Shown here one piece after another: positions 26,398-35,382 of a DNA stretch of 64,000 nucleotides. Position numbers and translations under genes: made by a program. The DNA is from Mangrovimicrobium sediminis (lineage in GTDB: Bacteria; Pseudomonadota; Gammaproteobacteria; Pseudomonadales; Halieaceae), in NCBI RefSeq assembly GCF_004745945.1, contig NZ_SRLE01000001.1, positions 186,001 to 250,000 of the forward strand, read 5' to 3'. Below the pieces are notes generated by a model. It saw only the letters and a program-made list of their open reading frames with translations. It did not search any database and was not told the DNA's origin. How positions within the stretch are numbered: the stretch's first letter is position 1; each line of letters opens with the position of its first letter.

Positions 26398-27609
26398 ATG
26401 CAAGCGCTGGAGACCCTGGACCTCCCCTACCTGCCCATGGAACAGGAGGGGTTTTCCGCCGATCCCCTGCCCTGGTTCGAGGAGGCGCGCAGCAAACACC
26501 CCTGGGTGGCGCGCTGCGCTTTCGGCCTGGTGGTGCACGAGCACGGCGCCATCGAGGACCTGCTGCGCATGGACCAGCACCTGTGCCCGAGCTTCGACAA
26601 CATCATCGAGACCATGGGCGCGCAGGACACGCCCTGGGGCCGCTTCACCGAAGTGCAACTGCTCGCCCACACCGGCGACTCGCACCGGCGCATGCGCGAT
26701 ATCCTGGCGCCGATGTTTACCCCCGCCGCGGCCAACCGCAACCGGCCGCTGATGCGCGCCACGATGCAGGACCTGCTCGATACCTGGGCACCGCGCGGCG
26801 CATTCGACTTCGAGGAATTCATCTCCTACTACCCGATCTCCGTGCTCAGCGCGATGATCGGCGCCCCGCGCGCGGACATCCCGCGGCTGCGCAGCTCGCT
26901 GGAGGCCATGGGCCTGGGCTTCGCCATGGACCCGACCCACCTGCCCGCCCTGCAGGAGGCGATCGGCATCCTCGACGACTTCGTCCAGGACATGGTGGCC
27001 CGGCGCCGCGCCGAGGGCGAGCGCGCAGAACCCCAGGACCTGCTCGACGACCTGCTGTTCGCCGGCAAAGCGGGCAAGCTCGAGGACCGGGAAATCTACG
27101 ACCTGCTCATCTTCATGTTCGTCGCTGGCTACGACACCTCCAAGAACGTCATGACCCTGACCATGAGCATGCTGCTGGAGCGCCCGGAGAGCTACGCGCG
27201 CTGCGCGGAGGACCTCGGCTGGTGCAGCAAGATCGTCGAGGAGGCAATCCGCTTCCGCAACCCGACGATGATCTTCCGCAAGGTAGCGCAGGATATCGAG
27301 TACCGCGACACCGTGCTGCCCGCGGGCACCATGCTGTTCTTCCCCGCCAACGTCTCCGGCCACGACCCGCGCTACTTCGACCAGGCCGACGACTTTCTGC
27401 CCGAGCGCGAGCGCAAGGCCCGCCACATCGCCTTCGGCCGCGGCATGCACATCTGCCTCGGTCAGTTCATCGCCCGCGCGCAGATCGAGGAGGGCCTGCA
27501 CCTGATCGCCCAGCGCCTGCGCAACCCGCGGTTGACCGGCGAGATCGGTTACCGGCCGTTCTATGGGGTCGGTGGGCTGAAAGGGCTGCCCATCGCCTTC
27601 GATACCTGA
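26398..27609 (+). CDS. Cytochrome P450
   Basis: This is a 403-residue soluble bacterial P450 monooxygenase. The oxygen-activation I-helix reads LLIFMFVAGYDTSKNV (the A-G-x-D-T motif), the ExxR motif is EEAIRFRNP, and the heme-binding loop is FGRGMHICLGQFIAR, with the axial Cys in ICLG. The length is standard for class I P450s, which need a ferredoxin and reductase; neither is beside it. It lies 128 bases after the molybdoenzyme gene and converges on a second P450 across a terminator. An element similar to the AraC-type site lies about 84-113 bases upstream. The substrate is unknown, probably hydrophobic. Confidence 0.97.
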   Translation: MQALETLDLPYLPMEQEGFSADPLPWFEEARSKHPWVARCAFGLVVHEHGAIEDLLRMDQHLCPSFDNIIETMGAQDTPWGRFTEVQLLAHTGDSHRRMRDILAPMFTPAAANRNRPLMRATMQDLLDTWAPRGAFDFEEFISYYPISVLSAMIGAPRADIPRLRSSLEAMGLGFAMDPTHLPALQEAIGILDDFVQDMVARRRAEGERAEPQDLLDDLLFAGKAGKLEDREIYDLLIFMFVAGYDTSKNVMTLTMSMLLERPESYARCAEDLGWCSKIVEEAIRFRNPTMIFRKVAQDIEYRDTVLPAGTMLFFPANVSGHDPRYFDQADDFLPERERKARHIAFGRGMHICLGQFIARAQIEEGLHLIAQRLRNPRLTGEIGYRPFYGVGGLKGLPIAFDT

Positions 27610-27611
27610 AC

Positions 27612-27644
27612 CAAAAAAAACCGCGGGGAAATATTCCCCCGCGG
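27612..27644 (-). terminator. Rho-independent terminator between the two P450 genes
   Basis: A GC-rich stem (27621-27630 with 27634-27644, one bulged C) encloses a three-base loop. On the minus strand it is followed by a run of eight Ts (27613-27620). It therefore terminates the minus-strand P450 transcript about 80 bases after its stop codon; the plus-strand P450 may use the same hairpin less efficiently. Confidence 0.8.
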
Positions 27645-27724
27645 TAATGGCTACCGCCTTGGTTCGGTAGTCGTTCAGGGCAGCACAGCGCTGCTCATGT
27701 CTTGAAGAATTTTCCCGCCGACAC

Positions 27725-29053
27725 TCACCCGCGCCGGGTAAAGGTCAGGGGCAGCCGCTCCAGGGTCTGCGTGGCCAGGGTCGGCAGGTAGTCGAGCTCC
27801 TCCAGCGGCACCGCCAGGCGGATGTTGTCCATGCGGCGGATGATCTCCTGCGCCGCGACCTTGATCTCCATGCGCGCCAGTGAGGCGCCGATGCACAGGT
27901 GAATCCCCGCGCCGAAGGTCAGGTGCTTGCCGGCGTTGCTGCGGTCCAGGCGCAGGCAGCGTGGGTCCTCGAAGCGCTCGTTGTCGTCGTTGGCGGAGGC
28001 GAACATGATGCAGATCTGCGACATCGCCGGAATCCGCGTACCGCCCAGTTCCACGTCCTGCATGGCGGTGCGGTAGAGGCCGTGCACCGGCGGCTGCAGG
28101 CGCAATACCTCCTCCACGAAGCGGCTGATCAGGCGGTCGTCGTCGACGTTGGCGTAGAGGTGATCCAGCAGTTCCGGGTCGGTGGCGAGCACCAGCATGA
28201 GGTTGGTCAGCGCGGCGGCGGTGGTGTCGTTGCCGGCGATCAACAGGGCGCGCACGCAGGACACCTGCTCCTCGAAAGACAGCCGCGGGCGTTCCTCGTC
28301 GTCCAGCCGCGCGTGCACCAGGTCCGAGATCATGTCCTCGCGCGGGCTGGCTTCGCGCTCGCGAATCCGCGGGATGATGTAGTTCTGCAAATCGCACATC
28401 TCCCGCGCGTTCTCCAGCATCTCCTCGCGGGTCTGCATGCGGCCGATCTGGGCTAGCAGTGCGGTGGTCCAGCTGGCGATTTTTTCCGTGCCGACCTCGT
28501 CGAAATCAAAGCCCAGCTGCTCGCAGATAATGCGCGCGGTCATCGGTGCGCTGATGTCCTTCATGGCATCGCAACTGCCGCGTTCGGTGAGCGGTTCGAT
28601 CAGGTCGATGACAATGCGGCGGATGTCCGGCTCCAGGGTTTTCACCCGGTGCGCGGTGAAGGCGTTTTCCAGCAGGCGGCGCAGGCGGGTGTGCTCGGGC
28701 GGGTCGCAGGCGATGATGTCGCGGATGAAGCCGCCACCGTCGCGATTCATGATTTCCGCCAGTTCCTCCACGTGGCCGTTGGCGTAGCGGTCCTGGTAGC
28801 CGTGCTCCTGCGAGTAGGTGATCGGGTCGCGCAGCACGGTCATGGCGTCGTCGTAGCGGGTGACCAGGTACAGGTCCAGGCCGGGGTCGTAGTACACCGG
28901 GTCTTTCTCGCGCAGGGCGCGGTAGAACGGGAACGGGTTCTTGCGGATCAGCGGGTCGAGTCGCGACTCGCCGCCCTTCAGTTGCATAGTGCCGCCGCCC
29001 AGCGGGCAACCGCCGGTGGCCGCGTCGGCCTGTGTCGTCGTGTTCATGCTCAT
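27725..29053 (-). CDS. Cytochrome P450
   Basis: This is a 442-residue bacterial P450. Key motifs are I-helix LLIAGNDTTAAAL, EEVLRLQPPVHGLYRTA (ExxR) and the heme loop FGAGIHLCIGASLARMEI. The amino terminus has an extra 25-residue Gly/Cys-containing stretch (ATGGCPLGGGTMQLKGG), as in some CYP subfamilies. The ATG at 29053 overlaps the stop of the upstream SDR (ATGA), so translation is coupled, and the two probably act in sequence on the same substrate (hydroxylation and alcohol oxidation). An ATG two codons later is also possible. A terminator follows at 27612-27644. Confidence 0.97.
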   Translation of the reverse strand: MSMNTTTQADAATGGCPLGGGTMQLKGGESRLDPLIRKNPFPFYRALREKDPVYYDPGLDLYLVTRYDDAMTVLRDPITYSQEHGYQDRYANGHVEELAEIMNRDGGGFIRDIIACDPPEHTRLRRLLENAFTAHRVKTLEPDIRRIVIDLIEPLTERGSCDAMKDISAPMTARIICEQLGFDFDEVGTEKIASWTTALLAQIGRMQTREEMLENAREMCDLQNYIIPRIREREASPREDMISDLVHARLDDEERPRLSFEEQVSCVRALLIAGNDTTAAALTNLMLVLATDPELLDHLYANVDDDRLISRFVEEVLRLQPPVHGLYRTAMQDVELGGTRIPAMSQICIMFASANDDNERFEDPRCLRLDRSNAGKHLTFGAGIHLCIGASLARMEIKVAAQEIIRRMDNIRLAVPLEELDYLPTLATQTLERLPLTFTRRG

Positions 29054-30000
29054 GCTTCCTCGCCCGACGGCGACGCCGGCACATAGGGTTTGATCGCCCA
29101 CTGCCGGGGGTCGGCAGCGGCATAGGGAATAGCGGTCTCCGGCGTGCCGGCAAAGATTTCCGACCAGCGTTCGGCGACGGTCTCGATCTTTAACTCGCGG
29201 TCACTGAAACCCGGTGTGGCACCGAGGTAGAACGAGCGCACCTCGCCGCCCACCGACTCGATACAGGCGCCATTGACCGGGCACTGCTCGTGGGCGAGGT
29301 AGGCGACCACCGGGGAGGCGAGTTCCGGAGGCAGGTTCTCGCGCGCGTGCTGCAGCATCGGCGAGCTGTCTTCCTGCTGCGCCGCGACCATGCGGGTGAA
29401 GGCGCCGGGGTTCACCGCGTTTACCAGGATTCCCAGTGCCTCGCCCTCGGCGGCGAGCGCGCGCGACAGCGACAACAGCCCACCCTTGCTGGTGCCGTAG
29501 GCCGCCAGCCAGGCATAACCGGTCAGCGAGCCCGAACAGATGTTGACGATGCGCCCGTAGCCACGCTCGCGCATGTGCGGCCAGGCGGCGCGGCAGGTCC
29601 ACACCGGACCCATCAGGTTGATGTCGATATGCCGCTGGAAGTCGCGCGCCGACATCTGCTCGAAGGGCGCGGCGATGGAGATGGCGGCATTGTTGACCAG
29701 GATGTCGATACTGCCGAAGGCATCCAGCGCGCTCTGGATGATCGCCGCGCCGCCCGCCTCGCTGGCCACGGAATGGGTGTCGGCGATAGCCTCGCCACCC
29801 AACTCGCGGATTTCCCGGGCCACTGCCTCGGCGCTCGCGCTGCCCGCATAGCCGGGCGTCTCCGGGTCACGCCCGATATCGTTGACCACCACCTTCGCAC
29901 CGCGTTCGGCGAGCAACAGCGCATGGGCACGGCCCAGGCTCGGATTGCCACCGGCGCCGGTAACGACGGCGACGCGCCCGTCGAAGCGCAGCGGCGTCAC
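29050..30000 (-). CDS. SDR-family dehydrogenase (17beta-HSD4-like)
   Basis: This is a 316-residue NAD(P)-dependent dehydrogenase. The nucleotide motif VVTGAGGNPSLGRAHALLLAERGAKVVVNDIG resembles the dehydrogenase domain of peroxisomal multifunctional (17beta-HSD type 4) enzymes, though the insertion NPS is unusual. IDILVNNAAISIAAP and the Tyr/Lys motif YGTSKGG follow. I propose a GTG start at 30000 (VTPLRFDGRVAVV), because GGAG lies five bases upstream; the frame is open to 30120 but that part lacks family features. It overlaps the downstream P450 start by four bases and is divergent from the PhyH-like gene. Confidence 0.9.
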   Translation of the reverse strand: MTPLRFDGRVAVVTGAGGNPSLGRAHALLLAERGAKVVVNDIGRDPETPGYAGSASAEAVAREIRELGGEAIADTHSVASEAGGAAIIQSALDAFGSIDILVNNAAISIAAPFEQMSARDFQRHIDINLMGPVWTCRAAWPHMRERGYGRIVNICSGSLTGYAWLAAYGTSKGGLLSLSRALAAEGEALGILVNAVNPGAFTRMVAAQQEDSSPMLQHARENLPPELASPVVAYLAHEQCPVNGACIESVGGEVRSFYLGATPGFSDRELKIETVAERWSEIFAGTPETAIPYAAADPRQWAIKPYVPASPSGEEA

Positions 30001-30349
30001 CGCCGCGCTCCACGCACGGGCCGTGCATACGCGGCGGAAGCTTGCTGTGTTGGCATGGCGATCTCCAGGCACCGGGAAAACCCGGCTGTACCAGTTCGGA
30101 CACAGGCTACTGGGGCGCACAATCCGATTCTCGACAGAAGCTGCCTGTGCGTCGATATTTCTTTGAGCTGGTTGTTGGCGCTGACTCTTCGCAATCGCGC
30201 GTCGAATCCCCGCACACGGGCCTGCCGCAGATGCGACGCTTGCAGATAAATTGTCGCGAGATGTTGAGCGCCCCGCGCCCGCCGACTGCTAGATTGCACA
30301 CTGGCCACCGCGTACCCGCCGGGGCCGGTGTCCGCAACAGGAGAGCGAA
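30001..30349. promoter_or_regulatory. Divergent promoter region between SDR and PhyH-like genes
   Basis: No gene is supported in these 349 bases. They carry the second copy of the 30-bp AraC-type element (30126-30155), about 126 bases before the SDR start and 195 before the PhyH start. AT-richer bases around 30241-30260 could hold a promoter for the rightward gene, but boxes could not be fixed. Confidence 0.5.
30126..30155 (+). promoter_or_regulatory. Candidate AraC-type binding element, copy B
   Basis: The element starts GATTCTCGACAGAAGCTG and ends GTCGA; half-sites TCGAC (30131) and TCGAT (30152) are 21 bp apart. It matches copy A (18276-18305) at 23 of 30 bases in the same orientation. 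It lies between divergent catabolic genes, linking them to the AraC-type regulator at 18445 by inference. Confidence 0.5.
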
Positions 30350-31159
30350 ATGTCAGATCAGGCGCGCGTACTGGAATCACCCTGCAGGGACGTTACTGCG
30401 CAGGAGATTGCCCACTACCACGAGCACGGCTGGGTCAAGCTGAGCAAGTTCATCAAGCCGGATGTCATCGCCCTGCTGCTGCAGATCGCCAAACGCCGCA
30501 TGGGCGAGGACGGCGACAGCAACGACTCCTACGGCCTCGACCAGCCCTACTTCAACGCCGAGGCCGCCGAAGGCCTGGGCAACCAGGAGGTGCGCGCGCT
30601 GATCGAGGGTATCGGCCGCAACGCCACCGCACTGCTGGCCCGCAAGGGAATCCGCGCCCGCTACTTCTCCGATTTCTTCGCGCCGAAGCTGCCCTGCTCC
30701 AAACAGACGCGCAACGCCGGCAACGGCGCCACCGCGTTTCACCAGGACTACATCACCTTCGCCGTGGACCGCACCGGCGGTATGACTTTCTGGATTCCCC
30801 TGGAGCCCTATGGCGCACAGGCCGGGACCATGTCGTTCATCACCGGCTCGCATAAGATGGGCGTCATGGGCAGCTACCACACCTACGGCGACGGCGACGC
30901 CCGCGACGCCTTCCCCGAATTGCTGGACCTGCCGATGACCGACCCCATCGAGTACGAACTCGGCGACATCACCGTGCACACCCACCTGACCATCCATGGC
31001 GCGGGCCAGAACCAGACCGACAAGCCGCGCTGGGCCTACCTGGTACTGGCACAGCCGGAGGATGCCTGCTGGAACGGCGCACCGCCTGAGGCCTTCGACA
31101 CCACCGGCATGACGCCGAACCAGCGCCTCGACGACGAGCGCTTCCCGATCATCGGCTGA
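30350..31159 (+). CDS. Phytanoyl-CoA dioxygenase (PhyH)-family oxygenase
   Basis: This is a 269-residue Fe(II)/2-oxoglutarate-dependent oxygenase of the PhyH family, which hydroxylates lipid or small-molecule substrates. It begins with the family pattern QEIAHYHEHGWVKLSKFI. The iron triad is readable: His and Asp in TAFHQDYITF, and the distal His in THLTIHGAGQNQTDKPRWAY, where the Arg in PRWAY is well placed to bind 2-oxoglutarate. The ATG at 30350 follows ACAGGAGAGCGAA. It heads a rightward run with an SDR and a kinase-like gene. The substrate is unknown. Confidence 0.92.
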   Translation: MSDQARVLESPCRDVTAQEIAHYHEHGWVKLSKFIKPDVIALLLQIAKRRMGEDGDSNDSYGLDQPYFNAEAAEGLGNQEVRALIEGIGRNATALLARKGIRARYFSDFFAPKLPCSKQTRNAGNGATAFHQDYITFAVDRTGGMTFWIPLEPYGAQAGTMSFITGSHKMGVMGSYHTYGDGDARDAFPELLDLPMTDPIEYELGDITVHTHLTIHGAGQNQTDKPRWAYLVLAQPEDACWNGAPPEAFDTTGMTPNQRLDDERFPIIG

Positions 31160-31250
31160 TGGAGAGATTCCGGCTGCAACAGCGGTAGTTGCCCGCGCGG
31201 CACGGCAAGGGGACAATGCGCCCTCCGCTTACCAGCACAAGGAGTAAACC

Positions 31251-32093
31251 ATGAGCGAAGAACTTTCCGGCAAGGTCGCCATCGTCACCGGCGGCGCCAG
31301 CGGCATCGGCCTGGCGGCGGTGCGGCTGTTTGCCACTGCCGGGGCCAGTAAGGTCATCATGGCCGACGTCAACGGCGCCACCGGTGAAGCGCTGGCCGCC
31401 GAGATCGGCGACAACGTGGTGTTCCAGGAAACCGACGTATCGAGCGAAACCGCAGTGCAGGCGCTGGTGGACCGCGCGGTGAACGACTTCGGCGGCCTGC
31501 ACGTCATGTTCAACAACGCCGGCATCAGCAACCGCCTGTTCGACAGCTTCCTCGACGACGACCTGCAGGACTTTCGCCGCACCATGGACGTAAACGTGCT
31601 CGGCGTGATGCTCGGTACCCAGCGCGCCGCGCGCCACATGGCAGCCCACGGCGGCGGCTCGATCATCAACACCGCCTCCATCGGCGGCGCCCACGCCGGC
31701 TTCGGCGTCATGAGCTACCGCGCCTCCAAGGCCGCGGTGCTGCACTTCAGCAAGTGCGCCGCCATCGACCTGGCGCAGCACAACATCCGCGTCAACGTCA
31801 TCAACCCAGGGCATATCCGCACCAAGATGGCCAGCTGGTCGGATACCGGCATGAGCGAAGCGGGCTTCAACCAGCTGCAGAGCGAACTGGACGAGATCAA
31901 CCTCTCGGACCAGCCGATCAAGCGACTCGGCACCCCCGAGGATGTAGCCGAAGCCGCGCTGTACCTGGCCAGCGATCGTTCACGGCAGGTCACCGGCATA
32001 GTCATCACCGTCGACGGCGGGGTGACCGCAGGCGATTGCGTCAACCACGTCAAGCAGATTCACGACGCCCAGGCGCGCGCGATGAAGCTCTAG
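31251..32093 (+). CDS. Short-chain dehydrogenase/reductase (SDR)
   Basis: This is a 280-residue classical SDR. Motifs are GKVAIVTGGASGIGLAAVRLF, IMADVNG (Asp after strand 2, favouring NAD), MFNNAGISN, the catalytic Ser in NTASIGGAHAG and Tyr/Lys in SYRASKAAV. It ends with VTGIVITVDGGVTAGDCVNHVKQIHDAQARAMKL, longer than the usual tail. It starts 91 bases after the PhyH-like gene with an AAGGAG site and is followed 59 bases on by the kinase-like gene. It probably oxidises the alcohol formed by one of the oxygenases here. Confidence 0.95.
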   Translation: MSEELSGKVAIVTGGASGIGLAAVRLFATAGASKVIMADVNGATGEALAAEIGDNVVFQETDVSSETAVQALVDRAVNDFGGLHVMFNNAGISNRLFDSFLDDDLQDFRRTMDVNVLGVMLGTQRAARHMAAHGGGSIINTASIGGAHAGFGVMSYRASKAAVLHFSKCAAIDLAQHNIRVNVINPGHIRTKMASWSDTGMSEAGFNQLQSELDEINLSDQPIKRLGTPEDVAEAALYLASDRSRQVTGIVITVDGGVTAGDCVNHVKQIHDAQARAMKL

Positions 32094-32152
32094 AAGACTT
32101 GCCCGGGCGTTCGCCGAACCTGAAACCAGTTCAATAAAAATGGAGTTCGCCC

Positions 32153-33244
32153 ATGGCCTATGCCGACTATTTTCCGCTGCCGGTCAGCGAAGACGAAATC
32201 ACCGCACAATGGCTCACCGCGGCCCTGCGCCAGCGCGCACCCGATGTCACGGTTACCGGCTTCGACTTCGTCGACGCGGTGCGCGGAACCAGCACCAAGC
32301 TGCGCCTGCGCCTGCAACTGGATGAGGCGGGCCGGCAGGCAGGCATTCCCGAACTGGTAATCCTCAAGGGCGGCTTCGAAACCCATAGCCGCGATTTCGG
32401 CTACATGCACGAGCGCGAGGTGCGCGGCTACCGCGACGTGCTGACCCGTCTCTCGCTGCCCGCCCCCGCGTGCTACTTCGCCGACTACGACGCCGAACGC
32501 CGGCAGGGCATCATCATCATGGAAGACCTGGTCGCCAGCGGCGCCGAGTTCTGCCACGCCTCGAAACCGCAGGGGTTCGAGCAGGTGGCGCGGCGCCTGG
32601 AGGTGCTCGCGCGCTTTCACGCCGGCACCTGGGAGAGTCCGGAACTCGCTCCGGGCGGTGAATGGGGCGACCTGGTGGACTTCCTCGACACCGTGGACAG
32701 TTTCTTCGCCAACAAGACCAGCCCGCAGAACTGGCAGCGCTTCATCGACTCGCCGCGCGGCGCCGCCACCGCGCGCTGTTTCCAGTCCCGCGACTGGATG
32801 CTCGATGCCTGGGCGCGGCTCAAGCGCTTCGCCAAGCAGATGCCCTACTGTGTGCTGCACGGCGATATCCACCTGGGCAACCTGTACATCGCGGCGGACG
32901 GCACGCCGGGCTTCTTCGACACGCTGGCCAGCCGCGGTCCGGGCATGCTGGAGGTCTCCTACCATATCTCCGCCTCCATAGACGTCGCCGACCGCCCGCG
33001 CTGGGAGCGTGCGCTGGTGCAGCACTACCTGGAGACCCTCGCCCGCTGCGGAGTGGCCATTCCCGACTTCGATACCGCCATGCACCAGTACGCCATCGCG
33101 CTGGTCTACGGGCACTTCATCTGGATGACCACCGAGTCCGAGTACCAGACCGAGGCGGTGAACACGGCGAATATCATGCGCGTGTGCGCGGCGATGCTGG
33201 AACACGACACCCCCTCCCTGCTGCGCGCCCTGCCGCCAGCCTGA
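32153..33244 (+). CDS. APH/ecdysteroid-kinase-like phosphotransferase
   Basis: This 363-residue protein has the aminoglycoside-phosphotransferase kinase fold. The first part (FDFVDAVRGTSTKLRLRLQL, then VILKGGF with the ATP-binding Lys) is the N-lobe, the hinge region reads IIIMEDLVASGAEF, and the catalytic loop YCVLHGDIHLGNLYI carries Asp and Asn. The metal-binding Asp is in GFFDTLASRGPGMLEV. The family phosphorylates hydroxyl groups of small molecules (antibiotics, choline, steroids). In a catabolic operon after PhyH and SDR genes, a hydroxylated pathway intermediate is more likely than a drug; this is inference. Confidence 0.88.
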   Translation: MAYADYFPLPVSEDEITAQWLTAALRQRAPDVTVTGFDFVDAVRGTSTKLRLRLQLDEAGRQAGIPELVILKGGFETHSRDFGYMHEREVRGYRDVLTRLSLPAPACYFADYDAERRQGIIIMEDLVASGAEFCHASKPQGFEQVARRLEVLARFHAGTWESPELAPGGEWGDLVDFLDTVDSFFANKTSPQNWQRFIDSPRGAATARCFQSRDWMLDAWARLKRFAKQMPYCVLHGDIHLGNLYIAADGTPGFFDTLASRGPGMLEVSYHISASIDVADRPRWERALVQHYLETLARCGVAIPDFDTAMHQYAIALVYGHFIWMTTESEYQTEAVNTANIMRVCAAMLEHDTPSLLRALPPA

Positions 33245-33364
33245 TCACCGCAAGGCCCGGCGCCATCGCGCGCATACAGCCTGGCGTGAATACGTCGCGC
33301 CCACTGGGAGAGCCGGGCAACAGGCGCTAGACTGGGCGCCACCAAACTACGAGGAGACCTGCCT

Positions 33365-34888
33365 GTGGACCTGCAGTTGGACACACTGGGCCATTTCACG
33401 ATCACGTTCATCGAACTCTCGGCACTGCTGCTGGCCTGCGTCATCGGCGGCCTGGTGCTGTGGGTGGTGTACATGTACATCGTCGACATCACGCAGAAAT
33501 CCCACGCCATCCGCCGCAACTACCCGGTGCTCGGCCGCTTCCGCTACCTCTTCGAACACCTCGGCAGTTTCTTCCGCCAGTACTTCTTCGCCCTGGATCG
33601 CGAGGAGCTGCCGTTCAACCGCGCGCAGCGCTCCTGGGTCTACCGGGCCGCGAAGAACATCGATTCCACCGTTGCCTTCGGTTCAACCCAGCCCCTCAGC
33701 GAACCGGGCCAGGTCATCTTCCTCAACGCATTGCTGCCGCCACTGGAGCAGGAAATCGAGGAGCGCGACCATATCGTGTTCGGCGAGGGTTTCGCCAGGA
33801 CCCCCTACCGCACCTGCTCTTTCTTCAATATTTCCGCGATGAGTTTCGGCGCCCTCTCGGCACCGGCGGTGCAGGCGCTCTCGCGCGGGGCCAGGCAGGC
33901 GGGCGTGTGGCTGAATACCGGCGAGGGCGGTCTGGCACCCTACCACCTGCAGGGCGGCTGCGACGTGGTGTTCCAGATCGGAACTGCGAAATACGGTGTG
34001 CGCGACGAGCACGGCGCAATGAGCGACGCCAAGCTGGGCGAGATCGCCGCCATCGAGCAGGTGCGCATGTTCGAGATCAAGCTTTCACAGGGTGCCAAGC
34101 CCGGCAAGGGGGGTATCCTGCCGGGCCTGAAGGTGACCGATATCATCGCCAGCACGCGCGGCATTCCCGCGGGGCAGGATTCGATAAGCCCGAACCGCCA
34201 CCCGGAAATCGACAGCGTGGACGACCTGCTGGACATGATTCATCGCGTACGCGAGGTCACCGGCAAACCCACCGGCATCAAGGCGGTCATCGGCCAGAGC
34301 GACTGGCTGGATGACATGTGCCAGCGCATTCACCAGCGCGGCCTGGACTACGCACCGGACTTCATCACCGTGGACAGCGGCGACGGCGGCTCCGGTGCGG
34401 CGCCGCAGAGCCTGATCGACAACATGGGCCTGCCGATCCGGCGCAGCCTGCCGATGGTCGCCGACAAGCTGAACTACTACGGCCTGCGCGATCGGGTGCG
34501 CATCATCGCCTCGGGCAAATTGATCAACCCCACAGACGTGGCGACGGCGCTGTGCCTGGGTGCGGACACCGTCAACTCGGCGCGCGGCTTCATGTTCTCG
34601 CTCGGTTGTATCCAGGCCATGCAGTGCAACCGCAACACCTGCCCCACCGGCGTGACCACCCACAACGAGGAACTGCAAAAAGGACTGGACCCGACGGACA
34701 AGGCGCAAAGGGTGGCGAGTTACGCGCGCAACCTGATGCACGAGGTGGAGGTGATCGCCCATTCCTGCGGCGTCATGCACCCCCACCTGCTCAACCGCTC
34801 ACATGCCTATATCGTCAGCGACTCCGGCTACCCCGAGCCGATGACCGCGCGCTTCCCGGTGATCGAGACAGCGCCGGAATTCCAGTAA
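33365..34888 (+). CDS. Membrane-anchored FMN-binding glutamate-synthase-family protein
   Basis: This 507-residue protein matches the FMN/iron-sulfur synthase domain of glutamate synthase large subunits, standing alone with no glutaminase domain. A single hydrophobic segment near residues 15-41 (IELSALLLACVIGGLVLWVVYMYIV) anchors it to the membrane. The core includes FFNISAMSFGALSAPAVQAL, GAKPGKGGILPGLKV and FITVDSGDGGSGAAPQ. A Cys-containing block, CIQAMQCNRNTCPTGVTTH, matches the cluster-binding cysteines. Translation starts at a GTG at 33365. Such proteins are widespread and their reaction is not established, so it should not be called a true glutamate synthase. It follows the catabolic run but may be an independent gene. 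Confidence 0.92.
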   Translation: MDLQLDTLGHFTITFIELSALLLACVIGGLVLWVVYMYIVDITQKSHAIRRNYPVLGRFRYLFEHLGSFFRQYFFALDREELPFNRAQRSWVYRAAKNIDSTVAFGSTQPLSEPGQVIFLNALLPPLEQEIEERDHIVFGEGFARTPYRTCSFFNISAMSFGALSAPAVQALSRGARQAGVWLNTGEGGLAPYHLQGGCDVVFQIGTAKYGVRDEHGAMSDAKLGEIAAIEQVRMFEIKLSQGAKPGKGGILPGLKVTDIIASTRGIPAGQDSISPNRHPEIDSVDDLLDMIHRVREVTGKPTGIKAVIGQSDWLDDMCQRIHQRGLDYAPDFITVDSGDGGSGAAPQSLIDNMGLPIRRSLPMVADKLNYYGLRDRVRIIASGKLINPTDVATALCLGADTVNSARGFMFSLGCIQAMQCNRNTCPTGVTTHNEELQKGLDPTDKAQRVASYARNLMHEVEVIAHSCGVMHPHLLNRSHAYIVSDSGYPEPMTARFPVIETAPEFQ

Positions 34889-34913
34889 GGGGCTGGAAAA
34901 GCCCCTGGACAGG

Positions 34914-35177
34914 CTACTTGGCCGCGTCCAGTTCCGCCTTGCGCGCGGCCTGGACCTGTTCCATCTGGTGGCGATACGCCTCGACCACTTTTTCCACGCC
35001 GGAGGGCGTCAGGCCGCCGGCATTGCCCACCGCGACGTAGGTGGCGTACACGGCGGAAGCGGACATCAGTGCCGCGGAAACGACGGGCGTGGACACTCCC
35101 TCGTTCTTCATCGTGTTGGCCAGTTCGATGAAACGGTTGAGGCACTCGTGGTGATACTCGGTATCGGATTTCGACAT
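34914..35177 (-). CDS. Small conserved-looking protein, DUF3144-like
   Basis: This is an 87-residue, mostly helical soluble protein. It reads MSKSDTEYHHECLNRFIELANTMKNEG, then an alanine-rich core (STPVVSAALMSASAVYATYVAVGNAGG) and a charged tail. The helix-ELAN-helix layout and size recall the DUF3144 family of small gammaproteobacterial proteins, but this is from memory and unconfirmed. The ATG at 35177 follows GGGGA; the open frame reaches 35345 but the extra part looks non-coding. It converges with the glutamate-synthase-like gene. Confidence 0.7.
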   Translation of the reverse strand: MSKSDTEYHHECLNRFIELANTMKNEGVSTPVVSAALMSASAVYATYVAVGNAGGLTPSGVEKVVEAYRHQMEQVQAARKAELDAAK

Positions 35178-35382
35178 GAATTCATCCCCGGTGACGGGTC
35201 GCGATAAGTGAGCGCGCGATTCTAGCACTTTCGCGCACGAGTTAAAGGCCGGCGCAGGTTGCACCGTGAAAGTACGTCGACAAACGCGGTGATATCCGGC
35301 GAATCGGCCTTTAATCCCGGGAAAGTCTGCTATGATTGTCGCCACTCAACGCGACCGCGCCTGGACTCCCGGAACCTCGGAT

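Noticed and set aside
32153-33244. Aminoglycoside resistance gene
   Set aside because: The kinase fold is shared, but context (oxygenase, SDR) and lack of mobile elements argue for a metabolic role.
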